Shown: one piece after another, positions 23,171-34,799 of the stretch
How the letters are laid out: every line of letters starts with the position of its first letter
Position numbering within the stretch: position 1 is the stretch's first letter
Assembly: GCA_027943335.1 (NCBI GenBank)
Contig: BSBK01002933.1
Coordinates: 1,297,001-1,361,000, forward strand
DNA from: Chamaecyparis obtusa
Lineage: Eukaryota; Streptophyta; Pinopsida; Cupressales; Cupressaceae
DNA length: 64,000 nt
Direction: 5' to 3'
Notes under the pieces: model-generated
What the model saw: the letters and a program-made list of their open reading frames with translations, nothing else
What the model was told of the DNA's origin: nothing
The model's database searches: none
Made by a program: the position numbers and the translations under genes

Positions 23171-24135
23171 TAATGTAGTCAAGGCAAGTGGATCCAATTA
23201 AGGACTGACCGACCTTGCAGCCAAAATAATATGCAACAAAAATACATAGAAACACATTAGATTTGCGATGAAATAGAAGTCTTTATTCATGAAAACACCG
23301 ATTACATGCAATGTGCCAGGCTGTAAGGCCTTCTTGGTTACGACCAATTACAAAGCAAGTAATAGTCTATAAGATCTCATAGGATCTAAATCTTTTGCCC
23401 AACATCAGCATCTAGCTAGTCCACGTCTGCAACAGGCAGCACACTGGTAGGCACCTAGGAAAGATCTAAACTTGTACTCAAACTTCCAAGCAATCTTCCT
23501 GCTCCTAAGCTCGTAGGCTACTAACCTTCCTTCCAACAATCTGATCCCTAAACAACTACCCAAGCATCCTATAAATACTGATTCCCAGCCACAAGTTGGC
23601 TAATGAAATAATAAATCTCTATAAACAAATATTAAATGCTAAAACATCTTTCAGCTCTCAAATAGCCTTACAAAATAAATAAACTATCAAAAGATGGCCC
23701 CAACGGTCATCAGATCCACATAGAAGAATTCAACATGCTAGATCTAGGTCCCCACATGTCCAACAGTCAATCCATAACTCAAGGAGCGTGACCCAAATTA
23801 AATGCACTAGTCGGCCAAGCCGATTAATCCAAGTAATCCTGTCGGTAAGAAAGGACACTGAGCAACATAGGAAATAACTGAGCTCTAGTTAACTAACCAA
23901 TTCAAGCATGACCGAGCAACTTAGTTATTACTGAGCACCAGGAAATTGATGCCTTCAGTTACTGAGTGACCTTTAGAGATCGAGCACCCCGATAAACACA
24001 TAAACTGAGAAACCAGTCTCCCAAACTGAGCAAGAACTCTCCAAACCAAGATCAAAACCAACTATCTACCTTCAAAGAGAAACATATTTTTGGTTGATAC
24101 AAGATTGCCATGAATCCCAGGATGCTCCTACATTA
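23171..24135 (-). repeat. Gypsy 3' LTR
   Basis: 965 bp, matching 26173-27138 at roughly 92-95% by eye. It carries repeated accgagc/actgagc strings between 23.86 and 24.05 kb. Confidence 0.88.
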
Positions 24136-24627
24136 GACACCCTAGGTCAGAAAGATTTTCTCATAAGGAAATCAGGAACGCCTCAAGGGAATTAGAACAG
24201 GTATTTTGAATCTGTTCTTCACCCACATCTCTTCTTGCCCTTCATTCCAAGTAGTCTTCACTTCATTCATTATCTCATGTAGAAAGTCCTTATGCTGTTC
24301 ACTTTGCTTATCCCTTCAGTCGGCAATAGATAGCAACTAACTCTGACCACTACCGACCACCTTAGTGCCTCAGTAAGGTTCATCCATCTCATAATCCTCA
24401 ATCAAATTAGTATCATCTGCATCTCTCTATGTCATAAATGTCACCATCTGCTAAACCATCTCTACTAGCAAGACCATCTACTACTTAATCTCAACAAACT
24501 CCTTAGAGATATCATTCTCCTTCTCCTTCAAACTACACTTAACAGGAATAGGTCTATCAACCTTTTGCTCCTAAGGTTTTTCATAAGGACAACACCTGAT
24601 AACTCCACATCCTTTAACTCCTATCTC

Positions 24628-25100
24628 CTATAAAGGTATCATCTTATGCTGAGCTCCTTCATGCCTAACCACATAGCTATTAGCATGACCATCAAAAAAA
24701 ACATTTATGTCAAACTGCCAGGGTCTACCGAGCAATAGATGACAGACATCCATCAATAACACATCACATAATATCTCATCATGGTAAGATTCAATTTGAA
24801 ACTTAACCAAGCACTCTTCTTCAAATCTAACCTTAGAAACATCTTGTATTCAACTAATCTGATAAGGATTAGGATGCTTCCTTCTTTCCAAATTCAATTT
24901 ACTAACCATTTTATCTGAAACAAAATTTTTAGAATTGCCACCATCAACTAGGACATTACATACCTTATCCTTTCTCTTACATCTGGTTTTGAACAAATTC
25001 CTTCTTTGCACCAGTTCAAGAACACATGCAACCAATCTCCTAGTGATAAGTGTCTCACCCTTCTCTAGAACATTCTCAATGTCTTCTTCAACAACTAATG
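24628..25100 (-). pseudogene. Gypsy aspartic protease region
   Basis: Minus strand reads CNVLVDGGNSKNFVS, the retropepsin-type active-site region with Asp-Gly-Gly where most relatives have DSGA/DGGS. It is followed by LCDVLLMDVCHLLLGRPWQF, the conserved strand before RT. A stop separates the two. Past 24.63 kb the frame dissolves into stops, and no RT motifs (LPxG, YLDD) appear before the 3' LTR. Confidence 0.8.
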
Positions 25101-25119
25101 CAACTCTTTTCTTAGGAAA

Positions 25120-26003
25120 CTACCAACTTCTATGACCAGCTTCACCATAGTTATAGCAAGTGCCAGTGAACTCATTCTTCCACCTTCCTCTCTGTCCAAA
25201 ATTATTAGTAACTTGACCACTACCAGATCCTACATTAGGCTTAGGATTTTCTATCACACTACTCTCAGCAACAGTCTCACCAGTTTTACCATCTTGGTTC
25301 CTACTATTCTGCTTTCCTTCATACTTCATATTCAACTTCTCTTCAATCTTTAATGCCATCTGATAAGCATCACTGATTGTTGTCATCCACACAGTAAGTA
25401 ACTCTTCCTGAATACTAGGTCTCAAACCATAGACATACCTAGCAACCTTCTCTTTATCAGCTTTAGAATGACCAGTCCTAATCAAGATTCTATAAAACTC
25501 CTTGGTATACTCCTGTACCAATTTGTTAGTTTTCTTCAAAGCTTGTATCTTTTTAAACATGTCCAATTCATAATCCACCAGAATGAATGCTTCTTCAACT
25601 TGTCAACCATTTGGTTCCACTTAGTGATCTTCTCTTTTCCTCTTCTACCTCTTTCCAATTGAACTTCTCTCCACCAAATATTTGCATTACCCTTCAATTT
25701 AGTCTTTGCAAATCTAACCCTATTAGGATCTTCTATTTCTTCATACTCAAAGTATTCATCAATCTCATTGATCTAGTCAATCAATTCTTTAGGCCTAAGG
25801 CTTCCAACAAATGCAGAAACTTTGATCTTAGGTCTCTTCCCAATCTTAGTCATAGCTTTCAGAATTTGATTCTCCTCCAAATCTCTAGCTTCTTCAACAA
25901 CTTCTTCAAAATGATCTTCCTCAGATTCATCATCACTATCCTCTTTCAAGGTAGGCTTCTTCTTTCTCAATTCCTCTTGTAGGTCTTGCACTTGTTTTTG
26001 CAA
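25120..26003 (-). pseudogene. Gypsy gag: capsid-type domain and zinc knuckle
   Basis: An acidic N-terminal coiled-coil region (LQEELRKKKPTLKEDSDDES) is followed by SAFVGSLRPKELIDWINEMD and IWWREVQLERGRRGK, the retrotrans_gag signature, then EYTKEFYRILIRTGH and KVARYVYGLRPSIQEEL. The C-terminal zinc knuckle reads CYNYGEAGHRSW followed by a stop: the second Cys is Tyr and the final Cys is beyond the stop, so zinc binding is lost. The frame breaks near 25.6 and 25.77 kb. Capsid-like gag would package the element RNA in the cytoplasm. Confidence 0.85.
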
Positions 26004-26157
26004 AGCCCTAAAATCAGAAGAAAAAATTCACCAGTAGTTTCTTATTCTTCAAAGATCTCACAATTTCTCCTTGGAGGCATCTTCAAATCAAGATCTAGGT
26101 AAACAAGATCCACTCAGGTTCAACAGGAACAAACTTTTCTCAAACAGGAATAAACTT

Positions 26158-26170
26158 CGCTCTGATACCA
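26158..26170 (-). other. Gypsy primer binding site (initiator Met tRNA type)
   Basis: Minus strand TGGTATCAGAGCG, complementary to the plant initiator Met tRNA 3' end, two bases inside the 5' LTR. Confidence 0.9.
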
Positions 26171-26172
26171 CT

Positions 26173-27138
26173 TAATGCAGTCAAGGCGGGTGGATCCAAT
26201 TAAGGACTGATCGACCTTGCAGCCAAAACAATATGCATAGAAAATACATAGAAACACATCAGATCTGCAATGAGACAAAAGTCTTTATTCATGAAAACAC
26301 CGATTACATGCAATGTGTCAGGCTGTAAGGCCTTCTCGGTTACATCCAATTACAAAGCAAGTAATAGTCTATAAGATCTCACAGGATTTGAATCTTTTCC
26401 CCAACATCAGCATCTAGCTAGTCCAGGTCTCCAACAGGCAGCACATTGGTAGGCACCTGGGAAAGATCTGAACTTGTACTCAAACTTCCAAGCAATCTTC
26501 CTACTACTAAGCTCATAGGATACTAACCTTCCTTCCAACAATCTGATCCCTAAACAACTACCCAAGCATCCTATAAATACTGATTCCTAGCCACAAGTCA
26601 GTTGATGAAACAATAAATCTCTATAAACAAATATTAAATGCTAAAACATTTGTCGGCTCTCAAATAGCCTTAAAAAATAAATAAAATATTAAAAATATGG
26701 CCCCAACGGTCGTCAGATCCACATAGAAGAATGCAACATGCCAGATCTAGGTCCCCACACGTCCAACAGTCAATCCATAACTTGAGGAGTGTGACCCAAA
26801 TTAAATGCACGAGTTGGCCAAGCCGATTCATCCAAGTAATCCCATTGGTAAGCAAGAACACCAAGCAACAGAGGAAATAACTGAGCACCAGTCAACCGAC
26901 CAATTCAAGCATGACCGAGCAACTCAGTTATTATCGAGCACCAAGAAATTGATGCCTTCACTAACTGAGTGACCTTTAGAGACCGAGCACCTCGGTAAAC
27001 ACATAAATCAAGCAACCAGTCTCCCAAACCGAGCAAGAACTCTCCAAACCAAGATCAAAACCAACTATCTACCTTCAAAGAAAAAAATATTTTTGGTTGA
27101 TATAGGATTGCCACGAATCCTAGGATGCTCCTGCATCA
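26173..27138 (-). repeat. Gypsy 5' LTR
   Basis: 966 bp, paired with 23171-24135. It lies directly next to the PBS, which fixes the element's orientation as minus strand. Confidence 0.88.
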
Positions 27139-27197
27139 AGTTAAGTATTGATGCAATTTTCTAACATAGCAAGTTCTTTTGTCATTATTTTTTTTCT

Positions 27198-27291
27198 AGT
27201 GGTTCTGAGGAGATCAAGAATTATCAAGGAAAGATATTGAAGTGGAAAGGAAAAGTTTCTGAGAGGTTAGAAATATTGAGTCATCGATCAG
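27198..27291 (+). other. Exon-like open stretch, plus strand
   Basis: A pyrimidine tract ending ctag precedes 31 open codons rich in Lys and Glu (EEIKNYQGKILKWKGKVSER), followed by a gg/gtatac donor. It sits just right of the Gypsy element, so that element lies in an intron or spacer next to it. The protein is unrecognised. It may belong to the same former gene as the GRF finger. Confidence 0.3.
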
Positions 27292-27844
27292 GTATACTTT
27301 TTTTTAAGTAATCACTACAGAAATGGTTAAGTTTTCTTGAATTTTTAAAATAAGTCATAATTATTCAGTATCATATTCTTAGCTGCAAGTTGTAGGTCTT
27401 CATGCCATAAATTTTAGAGTTCAACTCTTACATTGACAAAGTTATAGGTTATATTGAACCATCTTTTATCTTTTTTGACTCTTTAGTTGTCAGAGAGATT
27501 AAATTCACATCCTAGTTGTCATTGTGTTTGGGACATAAAGCTTTATTTAACTAAATTAATTCTTTTAATATTGAGATAAAAAATGTACAAATAAAGCCTA
27601 GACTGGGGACTACATAGAAAACTATCATATGAAGAACTACTAAAATGACGGTATCAAAGTTCCTTACAAGCAATCCACATATCAAAATCTAGTTGTAGGA
27701 TTGAAAAAAAAGACAAGATAAAAAAGTTCATAGGCCCATACAAGACACCCACCAAAATATAGACCTTCAATTTATAGAACCCTTGCAAGATATCCAAAGG
27801 AACGACAGGTAGTGAAAACTAGATAGATAGAAAAATGAACATAA
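27292..27844. other. Unassigned sequence
   Basis: AT-rich DNA between the exon-like stretch and the NOG1 fragment; no recognised frame. Confidence 0.4.
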
Positions 27845-28130
27845 CCATATGCTGCCTCACCTATTTGAGGTAATCCAAACTCGGTCCAATTCTCTTAACA
27901 ATGGTACATATCCATCCAAGTGCAGCAACCTTCAAAGAGTTGTAGGGGTAAAGAGAATCCCCATATTTTATCAGCCTAACATAGTCTTTGGCCACTTTGG
28001 CAATGAGATTGTGATCAATATTGATCTGGCCAAGGGCCAACTTGTAGTGATCTTTATCATATAAAACATTTAGCAGATCTCCATAAAATGGATGAACATC
28101 ATCTTGGCAGGGGAAATCATCTTAGCAAAT
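27845..28130 (-). pseudogene. NOG1 (nucleolar GTP-binding protein 1) fragment
   Basis: Minus strand gives [69 protein letters not shown], then a stop and VRQHM. This is a contiguous block of the N-terminal NOG1 domain ahead of the GTPase core. NOG1 is a nucleolar GTPase needed for 60S ribosome assembly. Only about 90 residues are present; the G domain is absent and the reading ends just after VRQHM. One in-frame stop replaces a Glu codon position. The fragment abuts the CDC48 fragment at about 28.13 kb on the same strand. Confidence 0.88.
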
Positions 28131-28159
28131 ACATCTGAAGCAGAAACAAAAACAAATAC

Positions 28160-29028
<869 letters not shown>

Positions 29029-29093
29029 CTAGAAAATAGAACGAGTAGGGACTTGCTAGCAACAAGCAACAAAATGAGTGTGGACACCTAAAT

Positions 29094-29152
29094 ATAAATA
29101 TCTAGACTAATCACAGATGAAGATGCCATTGGTGATTAGTCTGGATATTTAT
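29094..29152. repeat. Hairpin with 21-bp arms beside the CDC48 fragment
   Basis: ataaatatctagactaatca at 29094 pairs with tgattagtctggatatttat ending at 29152, leaving a 17-base loop. One mismatch in the arms. It separates the captured gene fragments from the subterminal TTGACC-rich zone and could mark the boundary of the original transposon sequence. Confidence 0.85.
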
Positions 29153-29159
29153 CTTCAAT

Positions 29160-29583
29160 TTTTTTTTACACACTTTGCGTTGCGTCAAAATTTTGACCTA
29201 CCTATGTCGAAAGTGTGGCCAAAAATTGACCATTCTGTGTCGAAATGTGGCGTTGTGGGTTTGGAATCCTTGTTGAAGCTGCTAAATATTTTGACCAAAT
29301 GTGGTCGAAATAGGACCATCGCGAGTCTGGCATCCTGGTTGGAGTGACCAAAGTTTTCAACCCATATTGGTCAAACGATTGACCAACACACAAACACTTA
29401 CCAATGTTATCTTTGGCGTAGGTTGCCCTCATTTTCGACCAAGAGTGGAGTCGATCATTCGATGGGTTTAGTATATGGTCTATATTTTGATGCAAGTAAT
29501 AGCGATGAACCCTTTGGTCAAACATTTGACTGAGTTGGGTAGAAGCTTCGACCAATAGTGCATCAAAAAATGGTGCAAAATGT
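29160..29583. repeat. Subterminal TCGACC/GGTCAAA-rich zone, right end of insert
   Basis: Variants of ttttgacc, ggtcgaaa, ttggtcaaa and ttcgaccaa recur about every 20-40 bases in both orientations. The same motif class occurs in the left end at 13.73-13.88 kb. Such arrays are typical transposase-binding zones of plant DNA transposons. Frames running through it are chance. Confidence 0.6.
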
Positions 29584-30745
29584 ACTACTACAAGAGAACA
29601 TCCTATAGAGAACCACCATCCAATGAAATAGTTCCAAAAACTATAATTGAAAGTTGTGCTGAATCACCAACTACAATCTATGTAATGGAACTCTAAGAAA
29701 TTGAGGTAATTAATCCTGGTGAGTGTGACATATGGTGTGAAGCACTCGAATCAATGATCCAAGGAGAATCTTTAGGTATAACTCATTCAGAAAGAGCATG
29801 ACCTTTGTTGGTGGAAGAGGAAGGAGGAGGAGGAGACATGATATTATGTTGTTGCATGGATGCCTCTAAAGCCTCTAGTCATGTCCAACACCTAGAAACT
29901 AGATGTCCTTCCTTTCCACAAAAGCTACAAGATTCTTCTGATTTCTTCTTTGTCTTGGAGGAAGACTCACCGGACTTTGAAGAATTTACCTGTTTGAAAC
30001 TAGGATGTGTTTTGGAATCATACTTGGAATCTAATTTATGAGATGGCTTGGAGGGACTCTCACTATTAGTTGAATCTTTCTTGGGCTTCGATTTGGGCTT
30101 CTTGCTATCCATAGGTGTCTGAGAAACCAATGCTTGGTTCTTTGATCCTGAGAGAGAATCCAACTATTTAAGCTTAGATTCCTCTCGAGTCAAACAATCA
30201 TAGAATACCTCAAAAGAGGGCATAAAAAATCTAGGTCCCAAAGCATCCATGGTGGAATGGAAAGTAGAAGAGAAAATATGAAATTTTCCTCAAAGCTTAG
30301 AAAGAATTAGGTAAATGCATTCTATATCAATGTTGATCTTTCCACAACCTTGTAAAACAGATCTAATGGATTTGAATTTCATCAAGTAATCCTCAATAGA
30401 AGGAAAGGAATCAGGTACCATGGAGGTCAATTCTGCATCAATGTGAAATTCCCTAAATTCATTAACTATGCCAAAGAGTGTCTGAAACTGTGTCCACATA
30501 GCCCTAGGAGTAGGAAAATCATCAAGATGGAAAAGAAGGGTGTTTGAAACATGCAGAGACAACACACCCATAGCCTCATCTATTTTGTTCCTGTGCTGCA
30601 TAATCTCATAGGGGTGATTTAGATGAGGTTGTTGCTCATCTAGATAAGATCATAATCCACATGATCTAAGAAGCCTCATCATGTGAGTTTTCTAGATGTG
30701 ATAATTGTGCAGAGTGAGAAGCTCAACTGAAGATGGATCTGCCAT
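29584..30745 (-). pseudogene. Copia E1 gag and protease, 5' half
   Basis: Reading from ATG 30745 (MADPSSVELLTLHNY): UBN2-type gag with EIMQHRNKIDEAMGVLSL, FPTPRAMWTQFQTLFG and IEDYLMKFKSIRSVLQGCG (30.29-30.60 kb), a Ser/Lys linker, the zinc knuckle CSFCGKEGHLVSRC (C-x2-C-x4-H-x4-C, about 29.88 kb), then the protease region WIIDSSASHHMSHS (about 29.75 kb; relatives have DSGAS) and VGDSAQLSIIVFGTISLDGG. It stops at the insert border exactly where the half at 13727 takes up (DVLLVV joined to VLVPTIST). Stops and frameshifts are present. Confidence 0.88.
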
Positions 30746-32045
30746 ACTGATAACCGATCTGATCACCTTTTTATTTTTATTATTATGGGTTTTCTTTCAG
30801 AACTAGACAGAAGATGTAGAAGGGTTTGTGTTTTTGGTGCTTTGGTTTTATGAAACAAATGACATAAAGCAAGAGAAAAAACACCCCCCCCCACAAAGAG
30901 AGAACCCAAACCCTGGTACAATTTGAATGTAAGAAAAAAGAAAGTAATGTTTTAGACAATTTTTTGTGTACCTAAGAAATTTTCTGAAAATAAATCCATA
31001 TTTGAAAAGATCTTTGAATGAACATTCTGGAAATATTTTGTTTTCAAAAAACGGAGCTCGAATGGAAAAGTTATGGCTTCAGGAGTGCCTAGAAGTACCA
31101 CAACCTTTGATAGAATAAATGAGAAAAAAAATGTCAAAATAATAATTGCAAACCTTCAAATCTGAATAAAGCTCTGAATGAGCTTTCCAATGATATTTTG
31201 TTTGAATAAAATAGAGCCAAGATACAAAATTTATCGATCTCAGAGCGTAGATAGTCTGAAACCCAAGATAACAAAGAAACCTCTATCTTTGACAAAAAAT
31301 GCTACAAAATGGCGAAATATAAAAACCACACCAGTTAATTCTGATCAGGCTTGGAACCAAATTTTTGTCGATATATCATATGCCCAATCTCAATTTCGAA
31401 TGCTCAAGATATTGGCCAAAAACCAACTCCCTGTTCAAAAAGATGCAAAGAGAGCATGCAACAAAGAGTTTAACTCCAAAAATAGCTTGACATCATCAGT
31501 GCCAGTGGTGAGTGGACGGTGACTGTGTGTCATGCACGGTGACATTGATGGTATCACTGACGGTTTAAGTCATGCGGTGATGCCGATGGTGGCATCGTCG
31601 GTGGTCAACGATGGTGACTGTACCACTAGTGGGGCCGCCCTCAGTGGTGGCCATTGGGTGGTGGGCCAGTGGCCACTTCTCGATGGTGGCCGTTGGGCGG
31701 TGGGCTCCAATTTTAATTTCTTTAAAAAAAATTTGTATCTACTTGCATCAGCATCAAGATGCGTGCTAGGGTCACACGTCCTTAGTATGCAATTTTTTTT
31801 GCCTCATAGGCCAACTTGTCCAAAATCGACAATTTTTATATGGATTTTGGGTTTCTCAGATGCTCGAGACACAACTATGAGGTCTGCTTGGTCCAAAAAT
31901 GCTCTAAAAAATAGTGACAGCCTTGGGATCCATGCCGGGGTCGGATGCAAATTTTTTTTTCTCATAGATTCTAAATTTGTCCAAATTGGACAAATTTTAT
32001 ATGGATCTAGGGGTTCTTGGATGTCGTGAATGCAACCATGAGGTG
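30746..32045 (-). other. E1 leader or 5' end region
   Basis: No copy of the 10374-10601 LTR is found here, so the 5' LTR is lost or unrecognised. A degenerate PBS-like string (cggttatcag, minus strand) lies just before the gag start. Two imperfect direct duplications occur: about 31000-31090 with 31160-31250 (gaatgarctttccaatgatattttgttt type), and 31787-31881 with 31945-32044 (catagattctaaatttgtcc type). A GC-rich patch at 31500-31720 repeats ggtggc and gatggt units; the plus-strand 165-codon frame through it is compositional. Confidence 0.5.
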
Positions 32046-32683
32046 GCTAAGATATTCAAAAGTATCCTTTGATAGCACTTTAGTAAAAATATTTGCAATT
32101 TGATCCTTTGTACATAGATTTTCTAATCTAACCTCTTTCTCTACAACCTTCTCTCTTGGAAACTAATATCAGATAGAAATGTGCTTGTTTCTTGAATGCA
32201 TCACTAAATTCTTTGAAATGTTAATTGCACTTGTATAATTACACATAATCATAATATGATCATAATACAACACCTTGATATCTCTTACACCTCACTTCAT
32301 CCACATCACCCAAATTCGACAATCTGCTACCACTATATACTTAGCTTCTATTATTAATAAAGATACAAAATCTTAAGAAAGAGACCAAATTGTCTCCCAA
32401 GAAAAATGATCCACCTCTAATACTCCTATCATCAATATATCCTCCTAGCAAAGAACCACCTTTGAGTATGGGATTACACATGATAAAATCAAATTTAGAC
32501 CTAAATTCCTTTGAAAAGCCTCATTGGCTTGGCACAATGGCAACTTTGTCGACATTTCTATCATAAACTTTCTTCTAAGCAACATACATAAGAGTCGGTT
32601 TCAAATAGTGTAACCACATCCCAAAAGTGATAATTTAAGGGTCTTCACTCCATTCGTTCTATGTATTATTATTCGACATATAT
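32046..32683 (-). pseudogene. Copia RNase H fragment, copy 2
   Basis: Homologous throughout to 2299-2940, with the same RNase H tail motifs on the minus strand and its own set of stops and indels (an extra ttattaataaagatac near 32350). It starts exactly at the right border of the E1 region and ends at the same place as copy 1. Confidence 0.85.
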
Positions 32684-33317
32684 GTTTGTCATGTGCACTA
32701 TTTTCACCATATTATATACGATGCTACTGACAAATTGCATTTTGAATATTTTCAACGTATCGTATCACATACTAGATGGATGTACGTTGACGTATTCTTT
32801 TGTAGTAATGGTGATCGAATGGTATGGAAAGACCAAATTGAACAGGGGAGAAGCTAAGCTCTTGATAAATCATCCATCTATGTCCCCATACTAGTAGGTA
32901 CAAAAGGTACCGAAAAGGACTGTCAAGGTTCATCAGAGGGTGATCAGAGGCAGGCCGATGGGACAATGATGTTGATGTCGAGATGTCTACTTCACCGGCA
33001 TATCTGAACCAAGTAGCCTAGCTTGTAACCGTAATAGAAATTATAGCCCCCTAATCAGATGGTTTAGTAACTGTAACCGAGTAGTAACTTTAGCCCCCTA
33101 ACTGGATCAGCTAACCATGGTCGACTAACCAGATCTAGTAACCATGGTCTACTAACCAGACACAGTAACTATGGTTTACTAACTTGACCGGTGGGTGAGT
33201 TAGATGTACAAGAGTCAATGAGAAATAGAAAAATTCCTGCCATTCACATTTGGGTTTTTTTTGGGCTGTAAACGGTTTGCGAGTTGGGGTTTTCAAAGCC
33301 AAGTTTTTTCATTTTAT
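32684..33317. other. Spacer with ACTAACCAGA/TAACCATGGT repeats
   Basis: From about 33005 to 33190, strings gtaaccatggtctactaacc, gtaactgtaacc and ctaaccaga recur at roughly 35-45 base spacing. No gene is recognised. It may be part of an LTR leader. Confidence 0.5.
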
Positions 33318-33515
33318 CAAGGGACACAGGCGTAGCTAATTTCCAGAGCCAGTCCTTTTTTTTCAAGCGGGCATAGCTGATTTCCATAGCTAGTCCATTT
33401 TTTTCAAGTGAGCGTAGTTGATTTCCATAGCCAGTCTAGTTTTTTCAAGTGAGCATAGCTATTTTCCAAATCCAGTTCATTTTTTTCAGGCAGGCATAGT
33501 TGATTTCTAGAGCTG
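33318..33515. repeat. 41-bp tandem repeat, 5 copies
   Basis: The cgtagct/catagct/catagtt string recurs at 33331, 33372, 33413, 33454 and 33495, an exact 41-base period. Each unit runs tagctgatttccatagccag then a T-run and caagyg. Units differ by 10-20%. Confidence 0.9.
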
Positions 33516-34712
33516 TTTGCAGAAGATCTAGACATGTGAACAATGTATGTTTGCAAAAAATATTCTGTGTTTTCTACCTTTTAATGGTGTATAGAGTATG
33601 ACTAATGTAGTTTACATTTTTTATCACCATGTGCAGGGTTTCGGCTGTGAATCAGAGGCTTTGTTTCAGAAAATCCTTTCATAGAAGAGATCAAGTTGCA
33701 AGATTGCAGGGTTTCAGCTGCAAATTAGAGGTGTTATCGCCGTGTGCATAAAGAGGGTTTTGGAATCAAATTTGAGGGTCTGTTTTAGCATACCATTTTA
33801 CAAAAGAGATCGATTTGCAATATTCTAGGTACATAGAAAATATTGATGATCTGCATGTTTTGAATAAAAAACAACAAAAAATTTTTGAAAAAAAATCTGC
33901 GCGTTTTCGTAGATCTTTGTTTTTTTTGTCTATAGTGTGTTTTTGTAGATCTTAGTATTAGCTAATGCTTCTCATACTAACTAGCTTTTGTCATTTGTCA
34001 CATGAAAAAACTATTTTTTAAAAATTATTTATCATTTAGTTAAAATTTAGGTTATTTAATATTTTCAACCTTTAATAATCTTGATTTTTATAATAATAGC
34101 CTGTTTATTTCCTTATATTAACAAGAGCTCTGATGGAGCTTTAGTCCCTGCCTTTTGTTAAAAATAGAGTTTAAAACATTGTGATTCAACAGGTGAAAGC
34201 AACAAGAAAACACATACAACACACTCTGCATAATGTTTTTCTCCCAAAAAGCACATGATTTGGGAGGGACAAACCCAACTTTAGGTGCAAAATAGCAATC
34301 CTATATGGTTTTACTATTAACCACTGTCCAAAATAGAGAGGTCAATTTTACTGTTCCTACTTGCTATCCTTCCTATTTACTATTCCTACTGTGCATATGA
34401 TAGCTCACATGCCGCTAAGGAGCTAAGTTGTATTTTATTATCAGTATCGAGCTAAATTAACAATTTAAAAATGTATATTTCCTATTTATTTATATGGGTC
34501 AATGCAGTTATTGCAAGGACTCTGGATTGCTATTTTATGAAGATAGATATGAATCCAAAATTAAATAAATTGGTATTCTTTGAGTCTGTTTCGACTCCAT
34601 TATTTAAGAATGGATTGAAATTTTTTCAAATTGAACTTCCAAACTTCATGCATTATTTTATCTGTTCAACTTATCCTGAACTAAATTTATAGTAATCTAT
34701 CAATGTTTTTGA
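33516..34712. other. Spacer with a short direct duplication and an inverted-repeat half
   Basis: gcagggtttcggctgtgaatcagagg (33636, first 20 bases gcagggtttcggctgtgaat) is repeated near 33703, and agagatcgatttgcaa near 33800 echoes agagatcaagttgcaa. Positions 34121-34170 are the inverted partner of 9908-9953. The 73-codon plus-strand frame at 34471 has no recognised similarity. Confidence 0.5.
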
Positions 34713-34799
34713 TGACAGTGAAAATCCACACAAACCATATATGTAAATGAAATAAATATTTGACTTAAAATCTGATACAAATCTCATATAAAATTAGTC

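Larger units (their letters stand above)
23171..27138 (-). mobile_element. Deleted Gypsy LTR retrotransposon, gag and protease only
   Basis: Complete LTR pair, Met-type PBS, and a 5-base target duplication agtta (23166-23170 and 27139-27143). The internal domain is only about 2.04 kb and ends after the protease, so RT, RNase H and integrase are lost or were never present. The duplication matches only if the LTR ends are taken as TAATG...CATTA/CATCA instead of the inner TG...CA. Confidence 0.88.

Noticed and set aside
24935..25982. Several plus-strand ORFs up to 131 codons
   Set aside because: They lie antisense to Gypsy gag and protease, whose minus-strand motifs are recognisable.
29094..29152. 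Helitron 3' hairpin
   Set aside because: No CTRR follows the stem, no A/T target junction is visible, and the flanks look like an inverted-repeat DNA transposon.
29117..29555. ORFs of 76 and 117 codons on opposite strands
   Set aside because: They overlap each other in the subterminal motif array; repeated ggtcgaaa units create the open frames.
31532..32029. 165-codon plus-strand ORF
   Set aside because: It runs through GC-rich simple units and a duplicated block; codon content follows the repeats and no domain is seen.
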